The translations under genes were made by a program, and so were the position numbers. The notes under the pieces are model-generated. The model did no database searches and was not told the DNA's origin. It was given only the letters and a program-made list of their open reading frames with translations. From Ruminococcus sp. (GTDB lineage: Bacteria; Bacillota; Clostridia; Oscillospirales; Ruminococcaceae), in assembly GCA_014799765.1 (NCBI GenBank), contig JAAVHK010000151.1, forward strand, positions 1-25,684: a stretch of DNA of 25,684 nucleotides. The letters run 5' to 3'. Positions 8,556 to 15,899 of the stretch are shown piece after piece. The number at the start of each line of letters is the position of its first letter. Position 1 is the first letter of the stretch.

Positions 8556-9884
8556 TTATTCTGACATTTCTGCTGTCTTAACAAATTCCAGTAAACTTTT
8601 TACTGTCATATCCTGACCGTATTCACCAGAACCGATAAGTACAGTTTTACAACCGGCATTCTTACCCGCTTTTATGTCATTTTCGCTGTCACCGATTACC
8701 CAGCTGTTTTCAGGAACAATATTAAAATCATTTACTGCACTGAAAATCATACCTGCCTTTGGCTTACGACATTCACAATTAATTTTCAGTTCAGGTATTT
8801 CGCCCTCATAACCTTTATGTGGGTGATGCGGACAATAATAAAGTCCGTCTATATAAGCACCTGCTTTACCAAGAAGAGTTTCCATTTTGTTATGAATAAG
8901 CTGAAGTTCCGGAACAGTAACTTCACCCCTTGCGATAACAGGCTGATTTGTGATTACAATACAAAGATAACCGGAAGAATTAATTAATCTGATTGCTTCT
9001 GCAACGCCGTCAAGAAGTTCAAAATCGTCGATATTTCTTAAAAATCCGACATATTTATTTATTGTACCGTCACGGTCAAGAAATATAGCTTTCTGTCTGT
9101 GATTAAGATTTTTATCTGTAACTATTCCTTTACGGAAATCAGCAGATACAGAATAATATCTTTCCGGTGTACCCATGTCCTTTACGTATTCCGGACTGTC
9201 ATAAGCAAACATTTTTCCTGTATTGCAAAGAGGTTTAAGAATATGGCGGTCAAGGTCAGCCTTAATAACTTTACCGTCTGAGCCGGTTTTGCCTATTGTA
9301 TCGGGATTTATTCCCGACATATCCAGTACAACAGGGTCAATTACATGGAGTCCGGCATTTACTCTGTTTTTATACCATTCCGGTCTGGAATCTTCTTTGG
9401 TCAGCCACGATGTTACCGCACATGAATCATCTGCCATTACAAGACCGCTGTCAAAAGGATGGCTGTTAGGGTGCGTAAAGAGAGTAACCAGTGCATTTTT
9501 ATTGTTATGCCAGTTCACCATACGATTAAAATCCACATCAAATACTGAATCTGCATTCAGTAACAGGAAACTTTCATTGCCGAGTTCCGCACGCAGTTTA
9601 AACAAAGCACCGGCATTACCAAGCGGAATTTCTTCAACAAAATACTCAATGTGTACACCAAATGCTGAACCATCACCGAAATATTGTTCAATTTTTTCGT
9701 GCATATGCGAAACAGTAATAATAATATCTTTAAATCCCTGACCCGCAAGAGAACGTATTTCCCATTCAAGTACAGGTTTTTCAGTACCGTCGGCACATTT
9801 TATCGGAATAAGGGGTTTCGGAACATCAGGGAATAATTCGCTTATTCTTGTTCCTTTACCGCCAGCCATAATAACAGTTTTCAT
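8556..9884 (-). CDS. hddC: Fused heptose-1-phosphate guanylyltransferase and heptose-1,7-bisphosphate phosphatase (HddC-GmhB)
   Basis: A 442-residue two-domain enzyme. Residues 1 to about 245 form a sugar-1-phosphate nucleotidyltransferase: MAGGKGTR (6-13), PKPLIPI (22-28), and GNAGALF (89-95). Residues about 265-435 form a HAD phosphatase: DRDGT (270-274) with the nucleophile Asp270 and acid/base Asp272, ITNQP (311-315), and GDSENDI (398-404). Cys351, His353, Cys370 and Cys372 match the structural zinc site of GmhB. The phosphatase removes the C7 phosphate of the heptose bisphosphate, and the transferase joins heptose 1-phosphate to GMP, giving GDP-D-glycero-alpha-D-manno-heptose. In many characterised pathways these are separate proteins. 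No stop, gap or composition change marks the junction, so a real fusion is likely. Confidence 0.92.
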   Translation of the reverse strand: MKTVIMAGGKGTRISELFPDVPKPLIPIKCADGTEKPVLEWEIRSLAGQGFKDIIITVSHMHEKIEQYFGDGSAFGVHIEYFVEEIPLGNAGALFKLRAELGNESFLLLNADSVFDVDFNRMVNWHNNKNALVTLFTHPNSHPFDSGLVMADDSCAVTSWLTKEDSRPEWYKNRVNAGLHVIDPVVLDMSGINPDTIGKTGSDGKVIKADLDRHILKPLCNTGKMFAYDSPEYVKDMGTPERYYSVSADFRKGIVTDKNLNHRQKAIFLDRDGTINKYVGFLRNIDDFELLDGVAEAIRLINSSGYLCIVITNQPVIARGEVTVPELQLIHNKMETLLGKAGAYIDGLYYCPHHPHKGYEGEIPELKINCECRKPKAGMIFSAVNDFNIVPENSWVIGDSENDIKAGKNAGCKTVLIGSGEYGQDMTVKSLLEFVKTAEMSE

Positions 9885-9920
9885 GTTTTCACCCTAAGCA
9901 AAGTATTTATTTTAAAAAAA

Positions 9921-10574
9921 TCAGCCGAAGAATTTATCTTCAAGCATAAGACACCAGCAGTGATATACAGGAAGATGTAATTCCTGAATCATATATGTTT
10001 CAGTCTGAGGTACTTTCACAGTAACATCTGCCAGTTCACTTAATCTGCTGTCTTTCTGACCACTCAGACCTATAACTTTCATTCCCTTAGCTTTTGCCAC
10101 AGTTGAAGCATAGAGAATATTTTTACTGTTTCCGGAAGTGGAAATAGCAAGAAATACATCACAGCTGTTTCCGAAGCCGTTGACCTGCTGTGCAAAACAA
10201 AGTAAAGGTTCAACGTCATTCATATATGCAGTTGTAAGTGAAGAATGCCCGTCCAGTGCGATAGCCGGTAAAGCCCCCTGAAGATTAACGGCGAGAGTTT
10301 CACCCATTTCAGAATCAACTGATTTCAATTTTTCGCACATATCGGCAGGCAATGGGCGTGACATCTTAAAACCTTTCATAAGTTCACCTACAATATGTTC
10401 CGAATCCGAAGCAGAACCACCATTTCCGGCAACAAGCAACTTTCCGCCATTTTCATAGGATTCTTCCATAAAAAGATATGAGGATATAATATCCTCACGG
10501 CATACTTCAAGAACAGGGTATCTTTCAATAAGAAAATCAACGTGCTTTTCAAGACGTTTTTCCAAAGTTCTCAT
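9921..10574 (-). CDS. gmhA: Sedoheptulose 7-phosphate isomerase (SIS domain)
   Basis: A 217-residue SIS-fold isomerase, slightly longer than the roughly 192-residue E. coli GmhA. Visible motifs are GNGGSASDSEH (residues 50-60), the conserved Glu64, STSGNSKN, and the C-terminal IQELHLPVYH, which carries the catalytic histidine. It converts sedoheptulose 7-phosphate from the pentose phosphate pathway into D-glycero-D-manno-heptose 7-phosphate, the first step of nucleotide-heptose synthesis. An AAGGAG site precedes the ATG. It lies 36 bases upstream of the hddC-gmhB start and just after ugd. Other SIS proteins (DiaA, phosphosugar isomerases) are alternatives, but the heptose neighbours fix the assignment. 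Confidence 0.93.
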   Translation of the reverse strand: MRTLEKRLEKHVDFLIERYPVLEVCREDIISSYLFMEESYENGGKLLVAGNGGSASDSEHIVGELMKGFKMSRPLPADMCEKLKSVDSEMGETLAVNLQGALPAIALDGHSSLTTAYMNDVEPLLCFAQQVNGFGNSCDVFLAISTSGNSKNILYASTVAKAKGMKVIGLSGQKDSRLSELADVTVKVPQTETYMIQELHLPVYHCWCLMLEDKFFG

Positions 10575-10593
10575 ATAATAACTACTCCTTATA

Positions 10594-11829
10594 TTAATCT
10601 CTCCTGAACAAGTCTCTTGTATAAACTTTTTCGATTACGTCGTCAAGGCAACTGTCATAACGGTTTGCAACAATTGCTTGTGATATACGTTTAAATTCTT
10701 CAAGGTCATTAACTACTGAACTTCCATAGAATGACGTACCATTTTCAAGGGTTGGTTCATAAATGACTACAGTAGCACCTTTTGCCTTGATACGCTTCAT
10801 GACACCCTGAACAGAACTCTGGCGGAAATTATCACTGTTACTCTTCATTGTAAGGCGATATATACCGATAACAACATTCTTTTCCCCGACATAACCACCG
10901 GTGTAGCTGTTTCCACCGGCAATCTGAAGAACACGGTCAGCAATGAAATCTTTTCTTGTTCTGTTACTGTCAACAATTGCCCTGATTAATTCTTCCGGAA
11001 CGTCGGCATAATTTGCAAGAAGTTGTTTAGTGTCTTTCGGCAGACAGTAGCCACCATAGCCGAAACTCGGGTTATTATAGTGACTTCCTATACGTGGGTC
11101 AAGACATACGCCGTTGATAATAGCCTGTGTGTCAAGACCTTTCATTTCAGCATAAGTATCAAGCTCGTTGAAATAGGAAACCCTCAGTGCAAGATAGGTA
11201 TTTGCGAACAATTTGACAGCTTCTGCTTCGGTAAATCCCATAAAAAGCGTATCAATATCAGGTTTTTCAGCACCTTCCTGTAACAGTTTTGCGAAAATTT
11301 CGGCTGTTTGTCTGGATTTTTCGTCACAACCGACAATAATACGACTGGGATATAAATTATCATACAGTGCTTTTGATTCACGTAAAAATTCAGGGCTGAA
11401 AATAATTCTGTCGGTATTGAATTTTTTTCTGACGCTTTCGGTATATCCTACCGGAATTGTACTTTTGATAATCATCATTGTTTCCGGATTGCTTTTCATT
11501 ACAAGACTTATAACCGCTTCAACTGATGAGGTATCAAAAAAATTCTTTTGCGAATCGTAATTAGTAGGCGTAGCAATAATTACAATATCTGCATCAGAAT
11601 AAGCTGTAGTACCGTCTGTTACAGCAGTAAGACTGAGTTCTTTTTCAGCTAAATATTTTTCAATATAATCATCCTGAATAGGAGATTTTTTAGAATTGAT
11701 AAGTTCAACTTTTTCCGGCACGATATCCACGGCTGTTACATGATGATGTTGTGCAAGAAGTACAGCCAGTGACAATCCTACATAACCTGTTCCGGCAACA
11801 GCTATTTTTAAATCTTTAAATTCTCTCAT
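10594..11829 (-). CDS. ugd: UDP-glucose 6-dehydrogenase (nucleotide-sugar dehydrogenase)
   Basis: A 411-residue enzyme that oxidises UDP-glucose to UDP-glucuronate using two NAD+. It has the NAD-binding Rossmann motif AVAGTGYVGLS (residues 10-20), ATPTNYD (86-92), STIPVGYT (123-130), SPEFLRE (145-151) and the catalytic Cys262 in GYGGYCLPKD (257-266). The length and the FFDTSS segment fit the short bacterial Ugd class better than UDP-ManNAc or GDP-mannose dehydrogenases. It is the first gene of the polysaccharide operon, after a promoter and a leader of about 190 bases. It predicts glucuronic acid, or a sugar derived from it, in the glycan. Confidence 0.92.
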   Translation of the reverse strand: MREFKDLKIAVAGTGYVGLSLAVLLAQHHHVTAVDIVPEKVELINSKKSPIQDDYIEKYLAEKELSLTAVTDGTTAYSDADIVIIATPTNYDSQKNFFDTSSVEAVISLVMKSNPETMMIIKSTIPVGYTESVRKKFNTDRIIFSPEFLRESKALYDNLYPSRIIVGCDEKSRQTAEIFAKLLQEGAEKPDIDTLFMGFTEAEAVKLFANTYLALRVSYFNELDTYAEMKGLDTQAIINGVCLDPRIGSHYNNPSFGYGGYCLPKDTKQLLANYADVPEELIRAIVDSNRTRKDFIADRVLQIAGGNSYTGGYVGEKNVVIGIYRLTMKSNSDNFRQSSVQGVMKRIKAKGATVVIYEPTLENGTSFYGSSVVNDLEEFKRISQAIVANRYDSCLDDVIEKVYTRDLFRRD

Positions 11830-11871
11830 TTTCAGGATTTTCCTTTCATTGACTTATAATAAGAATAAATA

Positions 11872-11912
11872 AACACAAAGCCTTTCCATGTACGAACCTT
11901 TAAGGCAGTGTT
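11872..11912 (-). promoter_or_regulatory. Stable hairpin in the leader of the polysaccharide operon (possible attenuator or antiterminator target)
   Basis: On the transcribed strand, arms AACAC plus GCCTT pair with AAGGC plus GTGTT around a 17-base loop, with a one- versus three-base internal bulge. A U-rich stretch (TATTTATT) follows, but it is not an unbroken U-tract. The hairpin lies roughly 105-145 bases after the predicted transcription start and 40 bases before ugd. Polysaccharide operons of Firmicutes are often controlled in such leaders by NusG-type antiterminators such as LoaP. No such regulator gene is visible here. The structure is seen directly; the role is inference. Confidence 0.35.
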
Positions 11913-12023
11913 TATTTTATTTCAAGCATATTATATACGCTGAAATCTGCCGGATTATTAATATAATGTACCTGTTCCTTAAACAATCACCGGCGGATTA
12001 ATTATATAGCGTATTATGTTTTA

Positions 12024-12052
12024 ATTATAGCACTTACAATATGTTTTGTCAA
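12024..12052 (-). promoter_or_regulatory. Sigma-A promoter of the polysaccharide operon
   Basis: A perfect consensus promoter on the minus strand: TTGACA (12047-12052), a spacer of exactly 17 bases, TATAAT (12024-12029). Transcription should start near 12017 and give an untranslated leader of about 190 bases before ugd. It is the only strong promoter seen ahead of the sugar genes, all of which read the same way with short gaps or overlaps. The stretch from 11830 to 12120 holds this promoter and the leader hairpin, and no gene. Confidence 0.88.
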
Positions 12053-12126
12053 TAGTAAATTTAATACAAAAAGATGTGATTTTATTCTTAATATTATTAA
12101 CTTGTAACAAATAATTTATAACAAAT

Positions 12127-12180
12127 AAAAAAAAAATCCCTATAATTTCCGACATTCCGGTAATATAAGGATTTTTTATC
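12127..12180 (-). terminator. Intrinsic terminator after the sigma factor/beta-propeller/lipoprotein operon
   Basis: On the minus strand, ATCCTTATA pairs with TATAGGGAT (one G-U), with an inner CCG/CGG stem, and is followed by a run of ten T. The flanking A and T runs lengthen the stem and would let it also work on the plus strand. It lies directly after the stop of the lipoprotein gene and before the promoter of the polysaccharide operon, insulating the two transcripts. Confidence 0.85.
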
Positions 12181-12188
12181 ATATAAAG

Positions 12189-12731
12189 TTATTCGTCAGA
12201 ATAGTTATCTGTATACCATTTGTATATATCGTTTAAGTCGTCATTATCGGAATAAAGGTCTGTACAACATTCATTTTCGTGGATAACCTGTAATCTGATT
12301 TTTTCGTTTTCGTCGTAATACAGACCGTACCAACTATAATCCTCCGATTCAACATCAGGAAACATTTCCGGATATACTATATCACAATCGTTCTGAATTA
12401 TCGCATTGTATAACTTCTGATAGTTGTTTTGTACTTCTTCCGGACTGCGTGATTTGTATTTTTTAATCCTGTCGTCAAGACTTCCCGACTTATATTCTTC
12501 AATAAGTTCTTCAATACTTAACCTGCATACTTCATCGTCGACAGATGTATAAAAATCACCGTTGCAGTCTGTGAAAGATATTTGTATAAAACCGTCATTG
12601 TTATTGTATACACATTCCATAAAAACTATATCGGGTATCTTCAACGGAACGTTTTCAGAATCAGGTTTAATATCTTTTCCGCACCCTGTCAACATATACA
12701 AAGTCAGTAAGATTATAAAAAACTTCCTCAT
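12189..12731 (-). CDS. Small predicted lipoprotein of unknown function
   Basis: 180 residues. The N-terminus is a lipoprotein signal: MRKFFIILLTLYMLTGCGKD, with lipobox LTGC and Cys17 as the predicted lipidated residue. The mature part is acidic and rich in Asp, Glu, Tyr and Asn, with no repeats or family motif that I recognise. The start has no good ribosome site but lies 8 bases after the stop of the beta-propeller gene, suggesting translational coupling. Being last in the sigma factor operon, it probably acts outside the membrane with the beta-propeller protein, or is one of the envelope products the sigma factor controls. Function is unknown. Confidence 0.8.
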   Translation of the reverse strand: MRKFFIILLTLYMLTGCGKDIKPDSENVPLKIPDIVFMECVYNNNDGFIQISFTDCNGDFYTSVDDEVCRLSIEELIEEYKSGSLDDRIKKYKSRSPEEVQNNYQKLYNAIIQNDCDIVYPEMFPDVESEDYSWYGLYYDENEKIRLQVIHENECCTDLYSDNDDLNDIYKWYTDNYSDE

Positions 12732-12739
12732 ATTAAATA

Positions 12740-15193
12740 TCAGTCAACCTGCTCCGGTGTTTCGGAAGTTTCAGGCTCTGTAAATTCTTCTGTAGGCTCT
12801 TCGGTTTCGGGTTCGACAGGTTCTTCTTCAGTTTCGGATTCTGTGATTTCTTCGGTAGGTTCTTCAGTTTCAGGTTCGGTAACAAGTTTCTGATATTCCG
12901 AAACGTCATTGAAATATACCGTATCGCATTCGGTAATAGTTTCTATATCCGCAGATATAAACTTATCGCCGGATAGTGCATAGACATAGTCGCCTATATA
13001 TACTGCCCTGCTGAATCCCTCAATCCACGCATTGTTTTCTGTACTGCTTATCTCACCACGGAATACAAATTCTCCGTTATCGAATGAGAAGAACATATAT
13101 TTAGCAGTATTATTGAAATCCGTTTCTGCATCTACATCATAGTAAACATAATTTTCAACTATTACCGGTATTCCGATTAAATTCTTTTCCGGAGCTATCA
13201 ACAGTGCCTTGCGTTCCCATACGGCTTCGGAATATAACCATTCTTCTTCTGTACGGTCAAGTGTATAGGTTGCGACGGCATTAAGATTATATGGATCAGA
13301 ATTATCAAACATTGTAAGTTTTATACCGGTTTCTATACCGTTTTCGTCTGCATTCACACCGAATCCCAGTAACAGACCGTCATTCCATTCCTGCATATAC
13401 GTACTATAGCCCAGTATCTTAAATTCGTCAAGAATAGTCGGATTAGTCGGGTCACTGAGGTCTATTGCAAATAATGGGTCTGTCTGTTCGTAGGTAACGA
13501 CGTATGCCATATCGCCACTGAATTTTACAGATTTTATTTCCTCGTCTATTCCGAAATCAGAAACACTTCCGACAACATTCAAGTCCATATCGAGAACATA
13601 AAGTCTGTTATCACGCTTTACTCTTTCCTGCGAATAGTAACCGCTTTCTTCGCCTGTAATAGTATCTTTTATCCGGTCAAATAAACCTTCTTCGTCACCG
13701 TAATAACTGTGGTATACTTCTTTGTACTCGTCATTCGTGACCGCTATTCTGAAATATCCGTTATACTCACTCATTGAAAACTGGTCATTTACACGTCCGC
13801 TGACTGTTCCGGAAGCCTCCGGAGTAATCGCACCGCCTTTTATGGAAATCCTTGTAATATCGGTATCTTCCCACCCGAAAGTAGTATACATATTATCGCC
13901 GGAACAGTATATTTCACCGGTATATCCGGCGAGTGCCTTTGTATCGACGGCGGAAAAAGTACCGGTTTGTGTGAGGTCAAGACTTCCTATTACCGTATAA
14001 CTAAGATTATACATATCTTCAAAATTATCTTCCGGAAGCAGTATATCTTCTGCCGGTATGCACTCTATATTATATCCTACGCCACAAGTAGGGATATATT
14101 TTTCAGTATCTTCCGGATTATCTATGCTGTAGAAATCCCATGACGAATAGCCGGTTATGAGATACATATAACCCTCCGGACTGATACGGACATCATTATA
14201 ACTGCCCTCCTGATAATACGTATCAATAAGCTGTGGTGTTTCGTCGGTGGTGTAGAAACTCACAAAACAGGAATTTTTCCAGTCATAATCCTCGCTTACG
14301 GTATCATATCCGCTTACAGTACCGAGTACCACCAGCATATCGTTATATAAATACAAGTCGCTTACATATACATCTGTTTCGTAATTATCGCCTAAAAATC
14401 CGGAAACTGTATCATCAAGTACCAGTCTTCCAGAACCTGTAAACTTTCCGTTATCGACAGTCGCATAATTTACAGTACCTATGCTGTCTTTGTTTTTGTA
14501 GTCGTTATAGACGTAGTATATATTTTTTCCGTCGGTCTTGACTATATCGGCTTCAAGTACGTTTTCTTCCTGATTATATGTTTCAGAAAATTCCGTACCT
14601 GCTCCGGCTTCCGATTCTGTCGGGACGGCTTCAACTTCTGCACCATTTACCGCATCAAAGTCATACATTGCATCGTCGTCAAATGCATCTTCTTCGACAG
14701 CTATTTCCGCAATATCTGCCGATACTGCACCGTCTTCCATAGCTCCGGCAGACATTGCACCGAAAGTCTTCATACCGCCTCTGTCTGTAGCGATTCCCCG
14801 ACTATCTGCAACTTCCTTGAAAAGCGTGTAAATCTGTTCGTAATTTTCCGCACCGGTCATATAACTACCGGTATCCGCTAACTGTTGAATATCATCATTT
14901 TCAGTTCCTGTATCGGTTTCCGGTGATATGTCATTATGACTTATTTCAGGTAATGACCAGCAGTTTGTATAATCCGCTGTTTTTTTGTTGATGTTCGTAT
15001 ATGCAAGAGTACCACCGGCGATTACCGCAAGTGATGCGACTAATGCCGTTATACGTCCGGTAACGCTTATACTATTACGCTTTTTTGACGGTGCTTTTTC
15101 GTCAAGCATTTTCCGTATATTTTCCGGACTGAGTTCTTCCGGAACTTCTTCATTTTCAAGAAAATTTTTAACTTTTTCGTCGTTGTTATTCAT
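12740..15193 (-). CDS. Membrane-anchored beta-propeller domain protein, probable anti-sigma factor/sensor
   Basis: 817 residues from the ATG at 15193, which has AAAGGAGA upstream; the frame runs 12 codons further but lacks a site there. Order: a short charged cytoplasmic part (about 1-50), one membrane helix (VTGRITALVASLAVIAGGTL), an Ala/Asp/Glu-rich linker, then a large extracellular domain. This contains EADIVKTDGKNIYYVY, very close to the GVDEADIVKTDGKYIY signature of the Beta_propel family (PF09826). The last 45 or so residues are Glu/Thr/Pro repeats (EPTEE, EPETEE). It starts 20 bases after the ECF sigma gene. By analogy with sigma/anti-sigma pairs, the cytoplasmic tip could hold the sigma factor while the propeller senses the envelope. 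The family is clear; the anti-sigma role is inferred. Confidence 0.85.
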   Translation of the reverse strand: MNNNDEKVKNFLENEEVPEELSPENIRKMLDEKAPSKKRNSISVTGRITALVASLAVIAGGTLAYTNINKKTADYTNCWSLPEISHNDISPETDTGTENDDIQQLADTGSYMTGAENYEQIYTLFKEVADSRGIATDRGGMKTFGAMSAGAMEDGAVSADIAEIAVEEDAFDDDAMYDFDAVNGAEVEAVPTESEAGAGTEFSETYNQEENVLEADIVKTDGKNIYYVYNDYKNKDSIGTVNYATVDNGKFTGSGRLVLDDTVSGFLGDNYETDVYVSDLYLYNDMLVVLGTVSGYDTVSEDYDWKNSCFVSFYTTDETPQLIDTYYQEGSYNDVRISPEGYMYLITGYSSWDFYSIDNPEDTEKYIPTCGVGYNIECIPAEDILLPEDNFEDMYNLSYTVIGSLDLTQTGTFSAVDTKALAGYTGEIYCSGDNMYTTFGWEDTDITRISIKGGAITPEASGTVSGRVNDQFSMSEYNGYFRIAVTNDEYKEVYHSYYGDEEGLFDRIKDTITGEESGYYSQERVKRDNRLYVLDMDLNVVGSVSDFGIDEEIKSVKFSGDMAYVVTYEQTDPLFAIDLSDPTNPTILDEFKILGYSTYMQEWNDGLLLGFGVNADENGIETGIKLTMFDNSDPYNLNAVATYTLDRTEEEWLYSEAVWERKALLIAPEKNLIGIPVIVENYVYYDVDAETDFNNTAKYMFFSFDNGEFVFRGEISSTENNAWIEGFSRAVYIGDYVYALSGDKFISADIETITECDTVYFNDVSEYQKLVTEPETEEPTEEITESETEEEPVEPETEEPTEEFTEPETSETPEQVD

Positions 15194-15212
15194 AAGAAAA
15201 TCTCCTTTCCGT

Positions 15213-15716
15213 TCAGATTGTAAGTTCAATACGTAATTTTTCCTTTATACGTGAAAGCCGTGACCGTACCGTACCCGATTTTATTTCACATATTTCTGAA
15301 ATTTCTTCGCTTGTATATCCGCCCAGTACCGACATCGACAACATCATTCTTGACTGACTATCAAGTTTATCCATAGCTTCTTTCAGTTCGATTGAATCGT
15401 AATCAAATTCGCTTATATCAGGGAAATCATCTCCGATTTCTTCCGTAATATTGAAATATTCCTTTTGTTTACGCTTTATCTTCGCCGAAAGTATTTTCAT
15501 TATCCAGTTACGGAATTTTTCGGGTTCACGGAGTTTATCTATAGAACAAAATGCATCAAGTACGGTATCGCTTACAACATCACTTGCATCATGGGCATTT
15601 TTCAGACTATACAAGGCTATACGGTACAGGTCTTTATAGACTGTCTCATAAAGTCTAGAAAATGCCGAGATATCGCCTTTTTTGGCGAGTTTAACGTCTG
15701 CTGAAAAATTTTTCAT
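15213..15716 (-). CDS. ECF-type RNA polymerase sigma factor
   Basis: 167 residues from the ATG at 15716. A GTG three codons upstream overlaps the AGAGGTG ribosome site, so the ATG is preferred. Region 2 spans roughly residues 15-75: FSRLYETVYKDLYRIALYSL, then DASDVVSDTVLDAFCSIDKL and the FRNWIMKI segment. Region 4 at the C-terminus has the helix-turn-helix YTSEEISEICEIKSGTVRSR. There is no region 1 or 3, as expected for an extracytoplasmic-function factor. It is first in an operon with the membrane beta-propeller protein, its likely partner. The upstream region has several palindromes but no clear promoter that I can assign. Confidence 0.93.
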   Translation of the reverse strand: MKNFSADVKLAKKGDISAFSRLYETVYKDLYRIALYSLKNAHDASDVVSDTVLDAFCSIDKLREPEKFRNWIMKILSAKIKRKQKEYFNITEEIGDDFPDISEFDYDSIELKEAMDKLDSQSRMMLSMSVLGGYTSEEISEICEIKSGTVRSRLSRIKEKLRIELTI

Positions 15717-15731
15717 ATGTATCACCTCTTT

Positions 15732-15743
15732 TGAAACGTTTCA
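15732..15743. promoter_or_regulatory. 12-bp perfect palindrome (possible operator) before the sigma factor gene
   Basis: TGAAACGTTTCA is its own reverse complement and lies 15 bases before the sigma factor ATG, directly before the ribosome site. It resembles the core of LacI-family operators, and each half reads TGAAAC, like the -35 element of some ECF promoters. No LacI-type regulator is encoded in the window, and no ECF -10 element lies at the right distance. An operator blocking the start of the sigma operon is possible. Confidence 0.35.
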
Positions 15744-15771
15744 TTTATTAAGTGTCCGGAAATTACGGAAA

Positions 15772-15787
15772 TGTTCCACGTGGAACA
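15772..15787. promoter_or_regulatory. parS centromere site (ParB/Spo0J binding)
   Basis: TGTTCCACGTGGAACA is a perfect 16-base palindrome that matches the bacterial parS core (TGTTYCACGTGRAACA) at every position. ParB/Spo0J binds such sites to load condensin and segregate the chromosome; they cluster near the replication origin. It sits between genes, ahead of the sigma factor and behind the ROK kinase terminator. A chance match of all 16 positions in 25 kb is very unlikely. No dnaA, parA or parB gene is in the window. Confidence 0.85.
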
Positions 15788-15801
15788 AAAAACCGGCAAT
15801 A

Positions 15802-15831
15802 TGTACAGAATTTCACATCATAAACTGTACA
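15802..15831. repeat. Inverted repeat TGTACAG/CTGTACA with 16-base centre
   Basis: Seven-base arms at 15802-15808 and 15825-15831 are exact reverse complements; their centres lie 23 bases apart, about two helical turns. It lies upstream of the sigma factor gene, next to the parS site. This geometry suits a dimeric DNA-binding regulator, and the sequence could also fold as a weak hairpin. The function is unknown. Confidence 0.4.
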
Positions 15832-15849
15832 CTTTCACAGGCGGAACGC

Positions 15850-15884
15850 AAAAAAAGACTGTATGCATAAAAATACATACAGTC
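15850..15884 (-). terminator. Intrinsic terminator after the ROK kinase operon
   Basis: On the minus strand, GACTGTATG and CATACAGTC form a perfect 9-base stem around a 10-base AT-rich loop, followed by seven T. It lies 16 bases after the stop of the ROK kinase and ends the transcript of the GH25/unknown/ECF-S/ROK operon before the parS region. Confidence 0.9.
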
Positions 15885-15899
15885 CGGAATTTCATTGAA

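Noticed and set aside
9223..9741. Long plus-strand open frame of 172 codons inside the hddC-gmhB gene
   Set aside because: It lies antisense to a gene with clear motifs, has no ribosome site and no recognisable protein features; it is a by-product of codon bias on the other strand.
15732..15743. TGAAAC as an ECF -35 element for autoregulation of the sigma gene
   Set aside because: At the usual 16-base spacing neither strand shows a CGTC- or CGTA-type -10 element, and on the minus strand the start would fall at or past the ATG.
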